Assembly (NCBI GenBank): GCA_029168955.1
Contig: JAPDOI010001210.1
Span: 124,001 to 188,000, forward strand
Direction: 5' to 3'
DNA: 64,000 bases
DNA from: Aplectana chamaeleonis
Lineage: Eukaryota; Nematoda; Chromadorea; Rhabditida; Cosmocercidae
The notes below the pieces were generated by a model. That model saw only the letters and a list, made by a program, of their open reading frames with translations. It had not been told where the DNA came from and did not search any database. Below are positions 38,201-50,322 of this stretch, in pieces. Positions within the stretch are counted from its first letter, which is position 1, and each line of letters opens with the position of its first letter. Both the position numbers and the translations under genes were made by a program.

Positions 38201-41200
38201 AACTTTGACGTCTTGGAGGCAATCGATGTCAGGTGGAACCAGTTATCAGCTACCTAATGGTATACACAACTGTAAGCATTCCGCTGCTATCAACTTTACT
38301 TCCCGATTTTGAAATTGTGGAGGAGGCACGGGACTGTGGAAGAAGTTATTGGGTTCAACAAGGGGTTGGAAGCTATATATTGGAAAGATATTCACTCTTG
38401 AGAGGTAACTTACTATGCGCCATTTGCGGATCGCCCGGCAATCGTCCGCAAATCGTCCACCATTTGACGGTGACCCGCTTGCTCCACCAGGACCTTCTAC
38501 AGAGAAACTCGGCCGAGATTCGTCCTGTTTCATGCGGTCGCGCTCAAAGCAAATTTATACTTTTCCTTTAGTACATATTACATATGACAATCAACATTCG
38601 GCCCGGACTTTGTCCGCGAATCGCAAGGTGTTCGCCCGTTGATGCTCGGGAAGTACGAAGCTTCTCAGCGGTCTGCGTTATCAAGTAATGGGGTTCGCAG
38701 TGTAAGATTATAATACCAACATATGTGCGTTCTAGTTTTGATTTGCGATGCTTAAATTGCGACGCCGGGCGGACCACGGCATTCGAAAGCCCCCACCGGC
38801 CGACTGCAGGCCAATGGCGGGCAGACGGCGGTCTATGAATTTGAGCATTTTCGGCTTCCTTCCGCATTTCGAGACGCGTTTTTTTCTGGGAAATTGGAAA
38901 GGTGTTAGAAGAAACATCGGAATCCTAGTGCAATTGGCCTTACCGTGTTGATGTTCCCAAACTGGGCTGATATCGGGCCTTTGGCTGCTCACTCGTGGTT
39001 TAGATCAAGAAAAATTGGATTTTTCCCCAGATTTCGAGAATCGGAACAATTATGAACTCTTGAAATCTGAACTTCGGAGCTTTCAGAATTCGGAGAATGC
39101 GTGATCTTGCAGACGCTTCTGATTTTTTTTAGCATTTCAAGCCAATTTTCGGAAGTTGGAATGCGAAAACCTATTGGAAATCGAATAGTTAGCGAACCAG
39201 AATACAGAAATTCAAGGGTTTTATTCCGATTTTTGAAATTTGAAAGGCTGAAATCCATCGGAAGTCATTACTGGCCTTTGTTCCACCCACCGTCATTGCC
39301 GGGTCTTTCTTTTAGCCTGCGACTCGCGGGGTTGATAGCTATGTAAGCTATGTAGTCTCCGGGAGTATCATTTACCATCATCTAAAATAAGCCTTGTCAA
39401 ATGTGACAAAATGTCCGCTACTCAAAACTTTTTTCAGATGGCTCGTTTTCTTTTCCGACAAATTGCCCAGACTCTACACGACTGTTCACAAAAACGAGTC
39501 TTACATCGTGATCTGAAGGTTTGTATTTTTGAACTGTTTTCCCTTTTTCTACCAATGAAACCTCCAGGACCTGTCTCGTACTGCAACCACTCCCATCCTT
39601 TTTCTTTCAAGTCATGAGAGCAGTTGTTTTCCCCGACGGAGGAAAAACTCCATGTGTGACGAGTGTGGGAAAATATTTGTGGTCATACTCTTGACTTCAG
39701 TCCTCCATAATACGATTAACCACGTGGCAACGGTGGTTTTAGCCAGAAAAATTTCGCCGCTCGCCTGACTGGTCATTACAATTCATGACTTGGTGGTCTG
39801 TTTGTTCAATGGTCAGGTCAGAGTACCAGCGACCCTTCGCCGATTGAGACTGTCATGCAGGGATTAGCATAACCCTCGGCTAATTTTGGGCCATGTCTAG
39901 ATTGTGCAAAAAAAAAGATAACCTTTCTGTGGTGAAATTTTAAAGAATGCTGGGTAGAACGGTTTCTGGGGGCAGGTTGAGGTCTTGACGCTTATTCAGT
40001 AATCTTCCTTAATTCAGGACGAAAACATCGTCATAGACCTCGTCAACGGCGACACTAAGCTCATCGACTTTGGCGCTGCAACAATCCTGAAAAAGTCGCA
40101 CTACACCGACTTCCAAGGTTAGCTTTTTCTCTCTAAATTGTAGTCACTCAAGAATTTTTCGACCCGAGCCGCCCGCCAGTTTGGCTCGTTTTACCAATTT
40201 TACAGGCCTTTCTTGTCTGTGTCCGGGCAACTGCTGTGGGCCTTTGGGCAAACTGTAAGAGCCCGGTCAGCAATAGCGGTGGCTCGGAGATCGGAAGTAC
40301 GAGATGAACTCTCAGTCGGCTTTGATTCCTAATCTGTGCGGCTCGGGGCTGAGAATCATCGGAGTACCTTGTCGAAAAAGAATCTCTCCGGAAAACCTTC
40401 GAAGGTTATTGAGTCAATTGAAGTCACTAACTGAACAAGTTGGAGACGGGAAACTTCAACTCTAGCACCACCCTCACCATTATAGTTCGTGGGATTAACA
40501 AGCTTCTTTGTAAGAAAAATTTATTCATTTTACAGACTGGATATTCAATTTTGTCCCAGATTTGTACAACATAGCCCCAAAAACCTCCGGCTTGAGAAGT
40601 AGGATTCGTACAACTAAAAAAATTCATTTTTTGTTTAGAAATAAAGGTATGGCCACCGACTAATGACCGACCGACTCTGCGAGAGGGCTGACCGCCATGT
40701 GTCCGAGACCAGCTCCCACAAAATAGCTTTGTGCACCCAATACACGAAAAAAGGTGGAGCCGCTGACGAGTTGGCTTGCACAACGATTTCCTGACGCTAC
40801 GCACCCTCCTGCGCTCACATCGGCGCAGAAGGAGTGCGCAGCGTTTTTTTTCGACATTTTCTGCTCCTTGCCTAGCTCACCGAATTGTCGAAATATATAT
40901 GAACAAGTTGCCAGAAAATCAGAAAAAGATCAACAGAAAAAGGACAGGGTTAATCAGCATGCCCATACAAAACTCGCAAGTTAACCGATTTACTAAAAAG
41001 CGTAAAAAATCAAAAAAACAGTACGCATCCTTCGCTAGAGCGCAACCTTATCAAGATCTCTAAAAACACCAACGACGTGAACGCGCTGGATTTCCCCCGC
41101 GCGTCGCGTCTAGGCGGCCTAAATTCTTTTCCGTGTACTGGGTCCACAAGACGCTGCTTCCTAAACGCGTAACCGCAAGGCGAGCCCGCGCGCTCACGGA

Positions 41201-44200
41201 GGAGAATACGAACGCATTAGGACCATGCTCACTTTCCACTTAGGAACTTATGGAGAGAATGACATCAGCGAATTTTATCCTTCCACAAATCTCTTTTTTT
41301 CGTTGTTGGAATTGGACTTACTGAAACACATATGAATCACAACAGATCAGCCTCACATTTTGAACTTGTCCTCCAAAATTCACCAATCTGGACAGACTAA
41401 CGATGCACTCCTGCAGACGTTGGAGGACTTGGAATGGATTTTTTGCTACTCTTGATAGTGTCAGATGGCAGTCACGACGGGATGGCGCTATCGTTTCACT
41501 TACGCAGTCACGAAGTAAAAAGCGAATGGGAAGTTATCACCTGCTGCATGGGTCAAAAAGTCACTCCAAAGAATGTATGATAGCTCTGTTTCCCTCTTGA
41601 CACATCGGCTGTCAAAGGGCATCCATCTGGCAGGCAGTGGTGTCGTTGAAATAGGAAATTGGAAAGCAACTTTTTCCTAAAAGTTTGAGAACAATCCTCT
41701 AGTCAAATTTTTAGTTCAGTAATTCTCATCTGACCCACCTTTTATCGGGGAGCTTGATGTGGAACAAAACTATTTTCAGGTTTTTTGAGATAAATTCTCC
41801 CCTTCCTCTAGCATTTTTCGATTGATCTAGCCACCCAAGGCTCTTTGTGAACCGCCAAGTTTCCCCGACGTTCAAAGAGTTCTTGGCCTTGCATGTCGAT
41901 CTAGTTATTCTTCGGCGAACGAATGATAAAGATTGACATCACCACGTGACCCCTCGATAATCCAATTACAAGCCCACTCCACGCTTTTTGGGTTCCAATT
42001 TGTTCCTAGCCCCTTTATAGGGGGACGTTCGCAACCGATTCCTCGTTTAAGTGAAGGTGGTGTGCCGTTTTCCCCCCATACCTCTATCTAGAAATCCATG
42101 AGTCACACTGGGTAATAAATCTACCTCTAGGGATTCTTTAACTGTATGAGTCATTATTGGATAGACTGTCACAGGAAACTGAATAGATGTGGGCGAAAAT
42201 TTTTTTCTTTGCGGATCCGAACCCTTGTCTGTCACATGATACACTGGCCACTTACCACTGCGCTATTCTTGTCCATACTCCTTAACTTTCTTCTAACGTA
42301 ACTTTGCTCAGAAAATATTTTTGCAAGTTTGAAATGCAGGTTCAGAATACTTATCCCAATTCCCAATTTTTCAGGTACCCGTCTGTACTGTCCGCCAGAG
42401 TGGTTTCTGCACTCATTATACCTTGGCAGAGAAGCAGCAGTCTGGTCGCTTGGAGTCCTACTTTACAACTCCCTTAATGGTCGTCTACCTTTTAAAAACG
42501 AGAAGGATATCTGCACGGCTCATTTGCTAGGACCGCTACCTTACTACACTACCGTATCCTCCGGTAAGTACCATTCTATTTTGTGGAACAAATTCTTAGT
42601 AGGATGTAGAAACAGGAAGGGAACCTATTTGACTCTCTGAACACTTAGCAGAGACGGGGATGCTCTCATCTGGCGGTTGCAATATGATCAATGCGGACTA
42701 ATTGGTCACGGAGTCAGAATCATAGACGGCTATATGTAGCGTAATTGGAGGAAATCTGACCAAGAAGTGATGAGGAACTTGCGGAAGGGTATTTTCGGCA
42801 GACGAGTATAGTGTGTCTCCGCCTGAAAAGATCAGGGGTGAGCAGGGAAAAGGCCCCAGATTTCTAGTTGGCCTCAGTCTGTGACGTAATCCATGGTGTT
42901 TCTATGAACTCAGTATCCCAAACATCATCTGAAGCTTCCCTGTGAGCAGTACAAGATCTTCATCTGGGTGTACTCGAAATTCTGTCTGAGACTTTCATCT
43001 CAGAGCAACTCCGAACCCACATTAGGTGTATCCTAATTGGACAACTTTGAGTAACACAGGTCACTATACCTAACGCCGCGAGGTTTCAATGAAGTCGCGC
43101 AGTAGTTTCGTTCAAGGAGTTCAAGATTATAGGCATGGTACATTGATCCCTTCTTGGACGTCAATCAATGGGCAATTTCATGTTGACTGCACCAACTACG
43201 CCTTGTTTGACGCTTGCTTGAAATTTCATCTCTGAACGGTATTTCGTCAGACGAATATGTGTTTTCGTTCTTTCGCTCTTCATACCTTGAAACATCTTGG
43301 TTTGTTGCTTCTTCCCTGTATTTGTACGTCAATATAAGGTGTACAGTCGAGATGATTGTGCAAACTGACTGACCCTTGAAGAAACTGTGTTATTTTGCTC
43401 TGCCCTTAACTTGGCCTATGTTATTGTGCCCTTTACGGACTGCTTTTTCCCAGCGTCTGGAACATCTGATTCACCGCAGCAGAGTTCAATGTCAAAAACT
43501 CTTGGTCTGTATGCCGCAGGTAGTGCTGCTGCTGAAACTCCGAAAGGTAGCATCAGAATCACGTACCACAGATGCACTTGAATGTCCTCGGCAAGGTCAA
43601 TCAGCTGATTAATAGCTTCTCCTCTAAGGTGTCCTTCACAAGTATGAAAATCTTGAAAACACTACTTAACTGCTTTGCTTGTAGGACAGGGGACTACGCA
43701 TAGGGGTGAAACACAGACACGCGGTTACGGTAGCGTCGCACGAACGTCGCCGACCATGAAAGATCAAAGTCGTTTGTCGTCAACCAGTCAGTCCAGATTC
43801 CAACGCAGCCTTTGTCGTGTGTACCTCTACACACCGAACACGGTCTCCAGTCGTATCACTATCGGCGTCTACTTGATCAGAAGACTCACTGGGGTACGCC
43901 GCATTGTCTGATGTCTCTCCTCACAAAGCGCTCGAGACGACGTACATGCTGACGAAGATGCGATTAAAGATGCTGTGCTACCCCTGCAAGATGATGGCGA
44001 TTGTAGGGCCTAGGAGTACTGGGATAAAGAACACACCCAAGCCTGAGAATGCTAGGCATTCTCACCTCGTGACCACCAGTCACCAGTTGGCGGTCTGGTG
44101 ACACCGCCTGCATTTGGCCAAGCCGATTTGGTAAACACTTTGCAGGAACTGTAGAACTTCTTGGGTGAGCAAGAGTTACTGCCAGAAAGTGCACAAATAC

Positions 44201-45852
44201 GTAACTGCGAGACGAGTTTTTGCACCTATTGAAATATTTGTTTTCAGAAGCAAAAGACCTCATCTCCCGCTGTCTGGCCTTCGACCCATTCTCGAGATGC
44301 TCCATCGATGAGATTCTGCGACATCCGTGGGTGACAAAGCCGACCACAGCTGACTGGCTGACGCTCAGTGCCGCCGCAGGTGACAGCATACACGAAAAGC
44401 CGTCGAAAGACGACGAACGGGGTGAGTCATCAGGGCAGTTTCATGCTTACTCAGGACAACTTCCTGCCAGCTAATTATGGAATTTTTTTCAGATCATAGT
44501 GAGGAACTAGAGGAAATCCCAGAAGAAGCTGAGAGTCAGCTAAAAAGTGACGCAGATGAGGACGCACAAACTAGCGAAGGCGAGTCTGGTGTCGGATCGT
44601 CCGCATCGACATCTGTGACGAAATCGGTGAGCAACTTTCCCAACAACTTGCTCGGAGATATGAATGGAGAAAAATGCACTGTGGGACTTACAAAACTGTG
44701 AAAAGTGTGGTAGAGCAGACTCAGCGTATTGTGTCGCGACTATTGCAGACGTGTTCCCGATTTCTCCCCCGGTGACCAATTTTAGGTTGTTTTGTGGCAC
44801 CCTGAGCACTCTGCATTTTGACTACAGGGTATTAAGGAGATCGCCACAGCTTTTAGTTCAAGGGTATTAAGTGGACAAGATTCATAGTTCTTACGCTACA
44901 GGGTTTATCAGCAGTAGCTTGGAAGAACTGCTTCGAAGTCTTGTGGTCGATGCGACGTTGCAGAAGTCGTAGGGCATTAGAAAACCAAGGCCTGTCAGTC
45001 AATGCCCAAGTTTTTTCTCGTCTTCTGGCATTCTAGTGATAAGGTTAAAGTCAAGACGTACTGCTGCAGATCTCCGATCAGTGACCAGCCAGGGAATGGA
45101 TTTGTCAGTGCTCTCTGACTTTCTCCGACCTACCTCGACTGTTGTGAAATGGCCCGTGGAGTTTGCGGATCAGCTGGAGATCCAGAAAATGTGGCTCCAG
45201 TGTAATACGATGCTAACTGCACGCAATATGCCTAATTCGACGTCAGCATAATTTTTTTCGCTCTTCGGAACTGTATTTTGGTGGACAGATATGCGTTTGT
45301 TTTCGACTTTTTTACACATCGGTGCTTATCACATTTCTGCTGTATTAAAGGTCAAACTCCAGCACTTTGCCCATCTCAATCGCTCGCAAACGTTGGGAAA
45401 ATAAGCTGACGTCAAGAAGGTTGTGAGGCGAGCAGCTCGCATGACATTCCGCATAGAGTCTTACTTCCGCATTTGCACGCACTTTGGGAGAGGTCCATGT
45501 GCTGAATAAAGGGATTCTAATTTGCCAGAGTCATTAGGCTCTCTTTGTACTGAACTGGAAACTTGCAAATTGATATTTTTCGTTTGTGTGCCTTGCATCT
45601 GATTTTTTCCACTTTCAGAATCCACGTGACGTCCCGCCGCCCTCACCTGTCCGCTTCTCGAAGACATCGCTATTGGCTGCTCCCTCTTCTGACGATATCA
45701 AAGCCGTGGTGCACGCGGCCAAGACGAAATCCGTCTATCACGGTAGCGGTGCGCCACTTCGACCAACCAGAAGACGTGCTCCACCGCCAAATTCCGCTGT
45801 TCTGACAGCTTTGCGTCGTGCGATGAGTCGCGACCGCCAAATACGAGCCTAA
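32118..45852 (+). CDS. prk-1/2-like: PIM-family serine/threonine kinase (PRK-1/PRK-2-like), 10 exons, 445 aa
   Basis: Exons 32118-32205, 35261-35415, 35485-35545, 37978-38099, 39438-39518, 40018-40117, 42375-42563, 44248-44421, 44493-44626 and 45619-45852 join in phase (1338 nt with stop). The product should phosphorylate Ser/Thr sites in cytosol or nucleus. Glycine loop GRGGFG is 47-52, ATP-binding Lys 69 (VAVK), helix-C Glu 90, hinge ERPYP 121-125, HRDLKDEN 165-172 with catalytic Asp 167, DFG 186-188, PPEW 209-212, AAVWSLG, and HPWV near 291-294. The proline hinge, AAVWSLG and activation loop YTDF-GTR are PIM features; PIM kinases are constitutively active because of these. After the kinase domain come an acidic Ser/Glu segment (exon 9) and a basic Pro-rich tail (exon 10), whose role is unknown. 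All introns are GT-AG and most acceptors read TTTTCAG. I cannot tell prk-1 from prk-2. The ATG at 32118 is the first in frame; an upstream exon is possible. Confidence 0.9.
34374..34843. mobile_element. MITE family D in kinase intron 1, perfect TTAA duplication
   Basis: AGGCAGTGTTCGCGATAAAA and TTTTTCCATCGTGAACACTGCCT with TTAA on both sides (34370-34373, 34844-34847). The interior shares CATACAAGACCTTCTGTGAA and ATGGTGGACGAGTTGTCCG with other family D copies. Confidence 0.85.
35261..35415 (+). CDS. Kinase exon 2 (glycine loop and VAVK)
   Basis: Follows GATTTTCAG and ends before GTGTGT, phase 0. It carries [14 protein letters not shown] and [10 protein letters not shown], kinase subdomains I and II. 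Confidence 0.93.
35485..35545 (+). CDS. Kinase exon 3 (helix C)
   Basis: Follows TTTTTTTAG and ends before GTCAGT in phase 1. It encodes [17 protein letters not shown]; the Glu in PMEI corresponds to the salt-bridge Glu of PIM kinases. Confidence 0.9.
35690..35850. repeat. Inverted repeat in kinase intron 3, family C-like ends
   Basis: GAGCGAAATTCCGGTCCGCA near 35690 is inverted against CTGCGGACCGAAATTTCACT near 35815-35835. The GGAATTT/GGTCCGCA core is that of MITE family C, but TACTGTG ends are missing. The repeat is short, so it may be a different or decayed element. Confidence 0.6.
37978..38099 (+). CDS. Kinase exon 4 (PIM hinge)
   Basis: Follows TTTTCAG and ends before GTACGG in phase 0. 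It encodes [20 protein letters not shown] then PYP and [11 protein letters not shown] second GT four bases on (GTAAGG) would break the frame into exon 5, so the first donor is preferred. Confidence 0.92.
39438..39518 (+). CDS. Kinase exon 5 (HRDLK)
   Basis: Follows TTTTTTCAG and ends before GTTTGT in phase 0. It encodes [15 protein letters not shown] and VLHRDLK, with catalytic Asp 167. The split between HRDLK and DEN lies at the next intron. Confidence 0.93.
40018..40117 (+). CDS. Kinase exon 6 (DEN, DFG, activation loop)
   Basis: Follows TTAATTCAG and ends before GTTAGC in phase 1. It encodes [20 protein letters not shown] followed by SHYTDFQ, covering metal-binding Asn 172 and Asp 186. 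Confidence 0.93.
42174..42275 (-). repeat. tRNA-derived SINE head in kinase intron 6, antisense
   Basis: On the minus strand, TAGCGCAGTGGTAAGTGG (A-box-like) is followed by AAGGGTTCGGATCC (B-box-like), about 40-45 nt start to start, then an A-rich stretch. It reads as a Pol III internal promoter. Acceptor-stem pairing is poor, so a SINE or decayed tRNA is more likely than a functional tRNA. The rest of intron 6 (40118-42374) has no recognisable coding sequence. Confidence 0.5.
42375..42563 (+). CDS. Kinase exon 7 (GTRLY-PPEW, AAVWSLG)
   Basis: Follows AATTTTTCAG and ends before GTAAGT in phase 1. [11 protein letters not shown] and [20 protein letters not shown] are the PIM versions of subdomains VIII and IX; Ala stands where most kinases have the DVWS Asp. 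Confidence 0.93.
44248..44421 (+). CDS. Kinase exon 8 (end of kinase domain)
   Basis: Follows GTTTTCAG and ends before GTGAGT in phase 1. [20 protein letters not shown] then EILRHPWV closes the C-lobe; the rest ([16 protein letters not shown]...) begins the tail. An earlier GT at the GCCGCAG/GTGACA boundary (44382) would also keep the frame if spliced to exon 9, so an isoform is possible. Confidence 0.88.
44493..44626 (+). CDS. Kinase exon 9 (acidic tail)
   Basis: Follows TTTTTTTCAG and ends before GTGAGC in phase 0. It encodes [20 protein letters not shown] and a Ser-rich run: a low-complexity acidic linker with no known fold. Confidence 0.82.
45619..45852 (+). CDS. Kinase exon 10 (basic Pro-rich C-terminus, stop)
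   Basis: Follows CACTTTCAG and runs to TAA at 45850-45852. It encodes [30 protein letters not shown], and an Arg/Pro-rich end ([10 protein letters not shown]...[11 protein letters not shown]). The basic pattern could be a nuclear or binding signal by inference only. Confidence 0.8.
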   Translation, partial: NPRDVPPPSPVRFSKTSLLAAPSSDDIKAVVHAAKTKSVYHGSGAPLRPTRRRAPPPNSAVLTALRRAMSRDRQIRA

Positions 45853-46267
45853 ACAAATCACCGCCATTGAAATTGTTACGCCCAAATAGACCCACGACAT
45901 TTAGTCGTCAGTGAGTATGTTTGTTGTACATTTAATAAGACTGGGGAAGTCCTATTTATTCTGTTACTTGCAAATATTGACAGAGTTCCTCGCCTTTGGG
46001 TTCATACTAGCACTTTCCTTGTGACGCTTTACACATATCATCGACGGCATCGCTTCTGACAGCCTTCTGCGATGCTGCGCTCTTGGAATTGTTTCATTTT
46101 GATTTGACCGCAGTTGGAGATATGTTGCCTTTTCATCTCTGTAAATATGTGTGTGTATCTTCCACATGTATGTACATTTTTCCAAGTGATCCATGCTGTA
46201 TCACATTTTTTTGCTGTTGAAGAGACGTTGCGACTTATTATGAATACAAATTGAAAAGCTTGTGAAA

Positions 46268-46273
46268 AATAAA
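46268..46273 (+). terminator. Candidate poly(A) signal of the kinase gene
   Basis: AATAAA about 416 nt after the stop codon, the first consensus hexamer seen downstream. No transcript evidence. Between 46363 and 46392 lies a short CCACCACCA tract. Confidence 0.35.
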
Positions 46274-46541
46274 CCAATATATCACATGCATATCATACAC
46301 ATCATGTTGGGGTGGGAAGGATGTAATGAAGACCACGAGCGGCGACGTCGCACACGTTCCCCCAACACCACCACCATCGCCACCACCACCTAAATCGTCG
46401 TCGTAATTTGATCAATGTCTCGCCGACGAGAACGATGTTTTCCAAAGTGACTGACAGCAGCATCTGTACGGGGGAGCGCGAGAGAACGCCTGTATACGAG
46501 AAATGTCTTTGAAAGTTCGAGATATCGGTCTAGGCGTGTGC

Positions 46542-46640
46542 AACAGGGATGTACGGAATCTTCAGTTTTCTGCCTATTTTCGAGCCGTTTTTTTCTGTTT
46601 TTTTTTGTCAGAATAGGCAAAACTGGCAGCAAACACAAAA
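46542..46640. mobile_element. Solo hAT-like end
   Basis: CAGGGATGTACGGAATCTTC begins a stretch rich in TTTTCTG motifs, like the ends of the hAT-like element at 8902-10271. No matching second end or 8-bp duplication was found nearby. Confidence 0.4.
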
Positions 46641-46751
46641 AAATCCTAGATCGCGATTATCCTGAAAGTGGCTCCCTTGCTCAGGGGCCAAGATCCACCT
46701 ACGGTAAACCAATGGACAAAAAGCAAAACTTAAAGGCATCATACGCGTAGA

Positions 46752-47040
46752 AAACCGTATATTACTTTTTCATGTTTTTGTGTAGCTTGGCCTCTCTAGT
46801 GAACGAAAATGTCGAAGGGGCCCATGAAAAACCTTCATTTGTAAAGAAAAGGCAATCGGACACATTGTAAATACGAATTTGAATTTCGCGCCAAGATCCT
46901 TTTTGAAAATTTTCTGCTTTCGGAGGCCTCGTCACTGTCATTTTTAGAGTTATTCTGCATGCGGAGTTCGTGCCGTAACAATTTTTCATGTTGCCTTACG
47001 GTCACACCAACATTCTAAGAAAAAGTGCTAGATGACTGGT
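46752..47040. repeat. Dispersed repeat, second copy of 2893-3215
   Basis: Same orientation and order of blocks as the first copy, for example TAGTGAACGAAAATGTCGAA and TGAATTTCGCGCCAAGATC. Class unknown. Confidence 0.65.
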
Positions 47041-47235
47041 GAGAATTGGTGGCGGATCTTCATCTTTGACGCCTTCCTCCCTCATTGCCCAACGTTTTTG
47101 ACGCGCCAAAGTTTACCAGTGTGGTCTACCGGGCTCAATTATGAAATTGAGCCTGAAAAATGAAAATTGATTTCCAGCGCGAGAAATAGATTTCCTTTAA
47201 CCATTTTCTCTGCAGTTTCTCATGTCAAACCATTA

Positions 47236-47562
47236 GGCGTTATTCCTACTTCTCAACGCTAGCTCATCGCGCGCGGGAGTGGCTTCGGAGTAGAGGTGCT
47301 CTCTACGCGCTTGCGGAAACTATGAATACGTCAAAGGCGACGCTATGGTGGAGAGGAATAAAGTGGGCCTTAACTTACCAAATAGGTAAATTCTGTATAC
47401 GCGTTCACCATAATGGTAGCAGAACATAGTACTCGAATTAATCATTATGGAACGGAATGAAATTGATGATGGATTAGTGATGAAAATATTGAAAAAGTCT
47501 TCATGAACGTCGCCATGCCATGGCGGAGCGGTCTTGACGCGCGTCTAAGTATGAATATTTTC
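47236..47562. mobile_element. PIF-like MITE, diverged
   Basis: The left end GGCGTTATTCCTACTTCTCA follows TTA. The right end (GTATGAATATTTTC, then TAA) is eroded. The interior shares AATAAAGTGGGCCTTA and AGTACTCGAATTAATCATTA with 17301-17567. Confidence 0.65.
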
Positions 47563-47820
47563 TAAGCGTAGTATGTAGGATACTACACTGCGTTCCATAG
47601 ATATACCAACACTCATTCTCGCGAATGCTGCTTTTGAACGTAAATCGGCCTGGGCTTTGCTAAACTTGATGAAACTTTAACATATTATAGGGTATCACAA
47701 ACCTTACCTTACTCAGACTGAAGCTAGGGTTTCGATTGTAAAGATTTTGAATACAGAGTTTATTACCAATTTCGTGGCATTAATCCAAAATGGGGCTATT
47801 TCCTTAGAACAAGTCCTTAA

Positions 47821-48304
47821 AGGCACAGCACATCCTTAGACATGATTTTTGCTATTTTCATTTGATTGTGAAGTAGACTTTTTCTATACAACACGTGCCA
47901 AATGCGAGCTCTCAATTTCTCCAAATAAGCCAGATATAAGCGACCACCACAGGCCCGACCTCCTTCGCTCACCACTAAGGGCCACACCCCTACCAGATTT
48001 TCGAACTCGCTGGAGGCTAGACGGATGGATGAATTCTCAACAAGTCGTCGTTCTTCAGTCCATTACTGGACTGTCTTCTTATCATAGCTCGCTTTCGTGC
48101 AGCGATCGCGAATGGTGGGAAATACAAGCCTCAGACAACTCGTCCACCAATTTCTCGCCCTCAAAGTATAGGCATCATTAAGTAGCCATTACTCTGTCCA
48201 TAGGGGGTTTTGGAAAATTTCGGAGAAACCACTGTGATCAGCGTGTGACTCTCTCCAAGATCTGCATAAAATCTGAGAAATTTTTTTCTGGGTGTGCTGT
48301 GCCT
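47821..48304. mobile_element. MITE family D, subtype II, 484 bp
   Basis: AGGCACAGCACATCC and GGGTGTGCTGTGCCT, flanked by TTAA and TCAA. The interior has AGACAACTCGTCCACCAATT and the inverted relatives of the 19580 copy. DNA from 48305 to 50322 has no recognised gene. Confidence 0.8.
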
Positions 48305-50322
48305 TCAAGGAATTTAAGTCCGTGCTACTTGCTTGCCATAAGAAAAACTGCAAAACCGCTGTGCAACTTGTGGGAAAATAAGATCTCAAAGCCTATTCAG
48401 CACATGTCTTTAAATGGATTTAAGACGAATTAATCTACAGGAATTGATCATCGAAAAATTGCCCTATTTTGCAAAATTTTTAGCTTCAGAAAATGTTGGA
48501 AAATATTATTCTCTCATAACTTTGTACAACGGTTTTAGAGGTCCTCTTAAGGCAAGCAAGTTACACGGGTCTGGAATTTTTGCGGACATGTTCTGAGGAA
48601 ATAGCTCTAATTCGAATTTGAGTCACAACATTGTCAATAAACTCCGTAACCAAGAACTGTACATTCAAAATTCAAGCCTTAGTGTGAGTAAGGCAATGTT
48701 TGTGATGCCATACATATAACATGTTAGATGTTGATCAAGTTTCGCTTAGCCCAGGCCCAGATACGTTTGGAAACAGCATTAGCGGAAACGGTGTTAGTAT
48801 ATTTATGGAACGCAGTATGTTAATACTTCGGTGACGCTTCTGTGTCGAGGTGGACACATGTTGAGCCCTAACTGTGCCATGGACGCAAAAGCCTAAAGGC
48901 AGCATACACGCTCGTGAACGTTGTTGAGATAGCGATGCAAACCGAACCGTACGGCTTGCATCATAACTCTCACGTATTTCGAAGCTTCAAAACCGAGTCA
49001 CAACTACTTTACAAGAGTGATAACCGAGTTCTACCCCTGTAGTGGCCCGCCCCAGCTGTATTTAGCCTCCTCTGACCGGGAACACATTGAATAACCAATC
49101 TTGAAGAAGCAAACGATCAACGAGAGAAATTGCACAGCCAAGTGGGAGACAGCGCGAGAGATCGCTTGCTTCGATTGAGAGATCATATTTTCACACAGTG
49201 TCCAATTCCTCCACTCTCATGATTCAGTTGCAATGACACTTGATATTTTTGAGCCTAGAAAACGATTTCCGATCACTTTCCTCCATTTTTCTCAGCGAAC
49301 ATGTTTTTTAGCGCTTCGGACCTCTCATAATCTGTGAAAAACACGGGAGCAAATTTTAACGTGCACGCTGTCTTTAACGAGCATTTTTTCTTATTGCAGA
49401 GCGGGATGGTGTGGAAATCATCAATTATGGAGAGGAAGGAAATTGATAGTGGAGCTATGATGCAGACTGTGAAGCTATGGTTGCGTTTCGAACGGTGCCA
49501 CCACGGTGGAACTACAGGAGCCGGTCATCCGCCGACCATACTCGGGCAGCACACGTGCGCGAGTGGCAAGGAGTGTAATTAGCCCTCTAAGACGTGAGGT
49601 CTATTCAACAATTTCATGGACTGTTCGTGTTCGCACGTATAGTGGTTTTCCCTGAATATCTCCTTAATTCTGGTGAAGTAAAGCATGCAGTGATCATTAT
49701 AGAGTGCAATATCTTATAAGCATATAGACAGATAGCAACTAGCCTTAGCAGTGCTCGGAGCCATCCTGCCGGCCCCAAGTACTGCCTTTGAACGAGTGGC
49801 TATGCTAAAATCACTGTCAAAATGATTACGGAAGGGCGATTCCGGCCCTGACCACATCTTTGTACTCGTACTGGGCTTCTGATTGAATGATCGAGTGCTA
49901 TTGTTTCTCAAAAAAAAAAGAGAATGGTTGAAAGCTAATTATACTTTTTCACTCCCCATGAGCAGCAATACTACATACTTGCTGCGACGAATTTTGGGTA
50001 CTGAAAATTGTTCTAAAGTAGCTTTTATAATGTAAAATCTCAGGAAAAAAGTTTGGTTCTGTGAAAGATCATGTTTATGTACGTTGAACACAATTTAATA
50101 ATTTTTGAAAATTTCTTGTTTTTAATTTGCTGCCCACTTTTTTCTGTTTTCTGCCAAACTGGATTTACTGTTTTCGAAGAAATATTGAAAGATATTTCTG
50201 ATGTTTTGAATACTAACTGGGTTTTTCTGAGGTCACTGACGTAGCCCACTCTTCCAGAGTATTTTCGTTGTTTCTTCTGAGGATTTGGCACCACATATTA
50301 GCTGTTATGGACTTTCCCTTGA

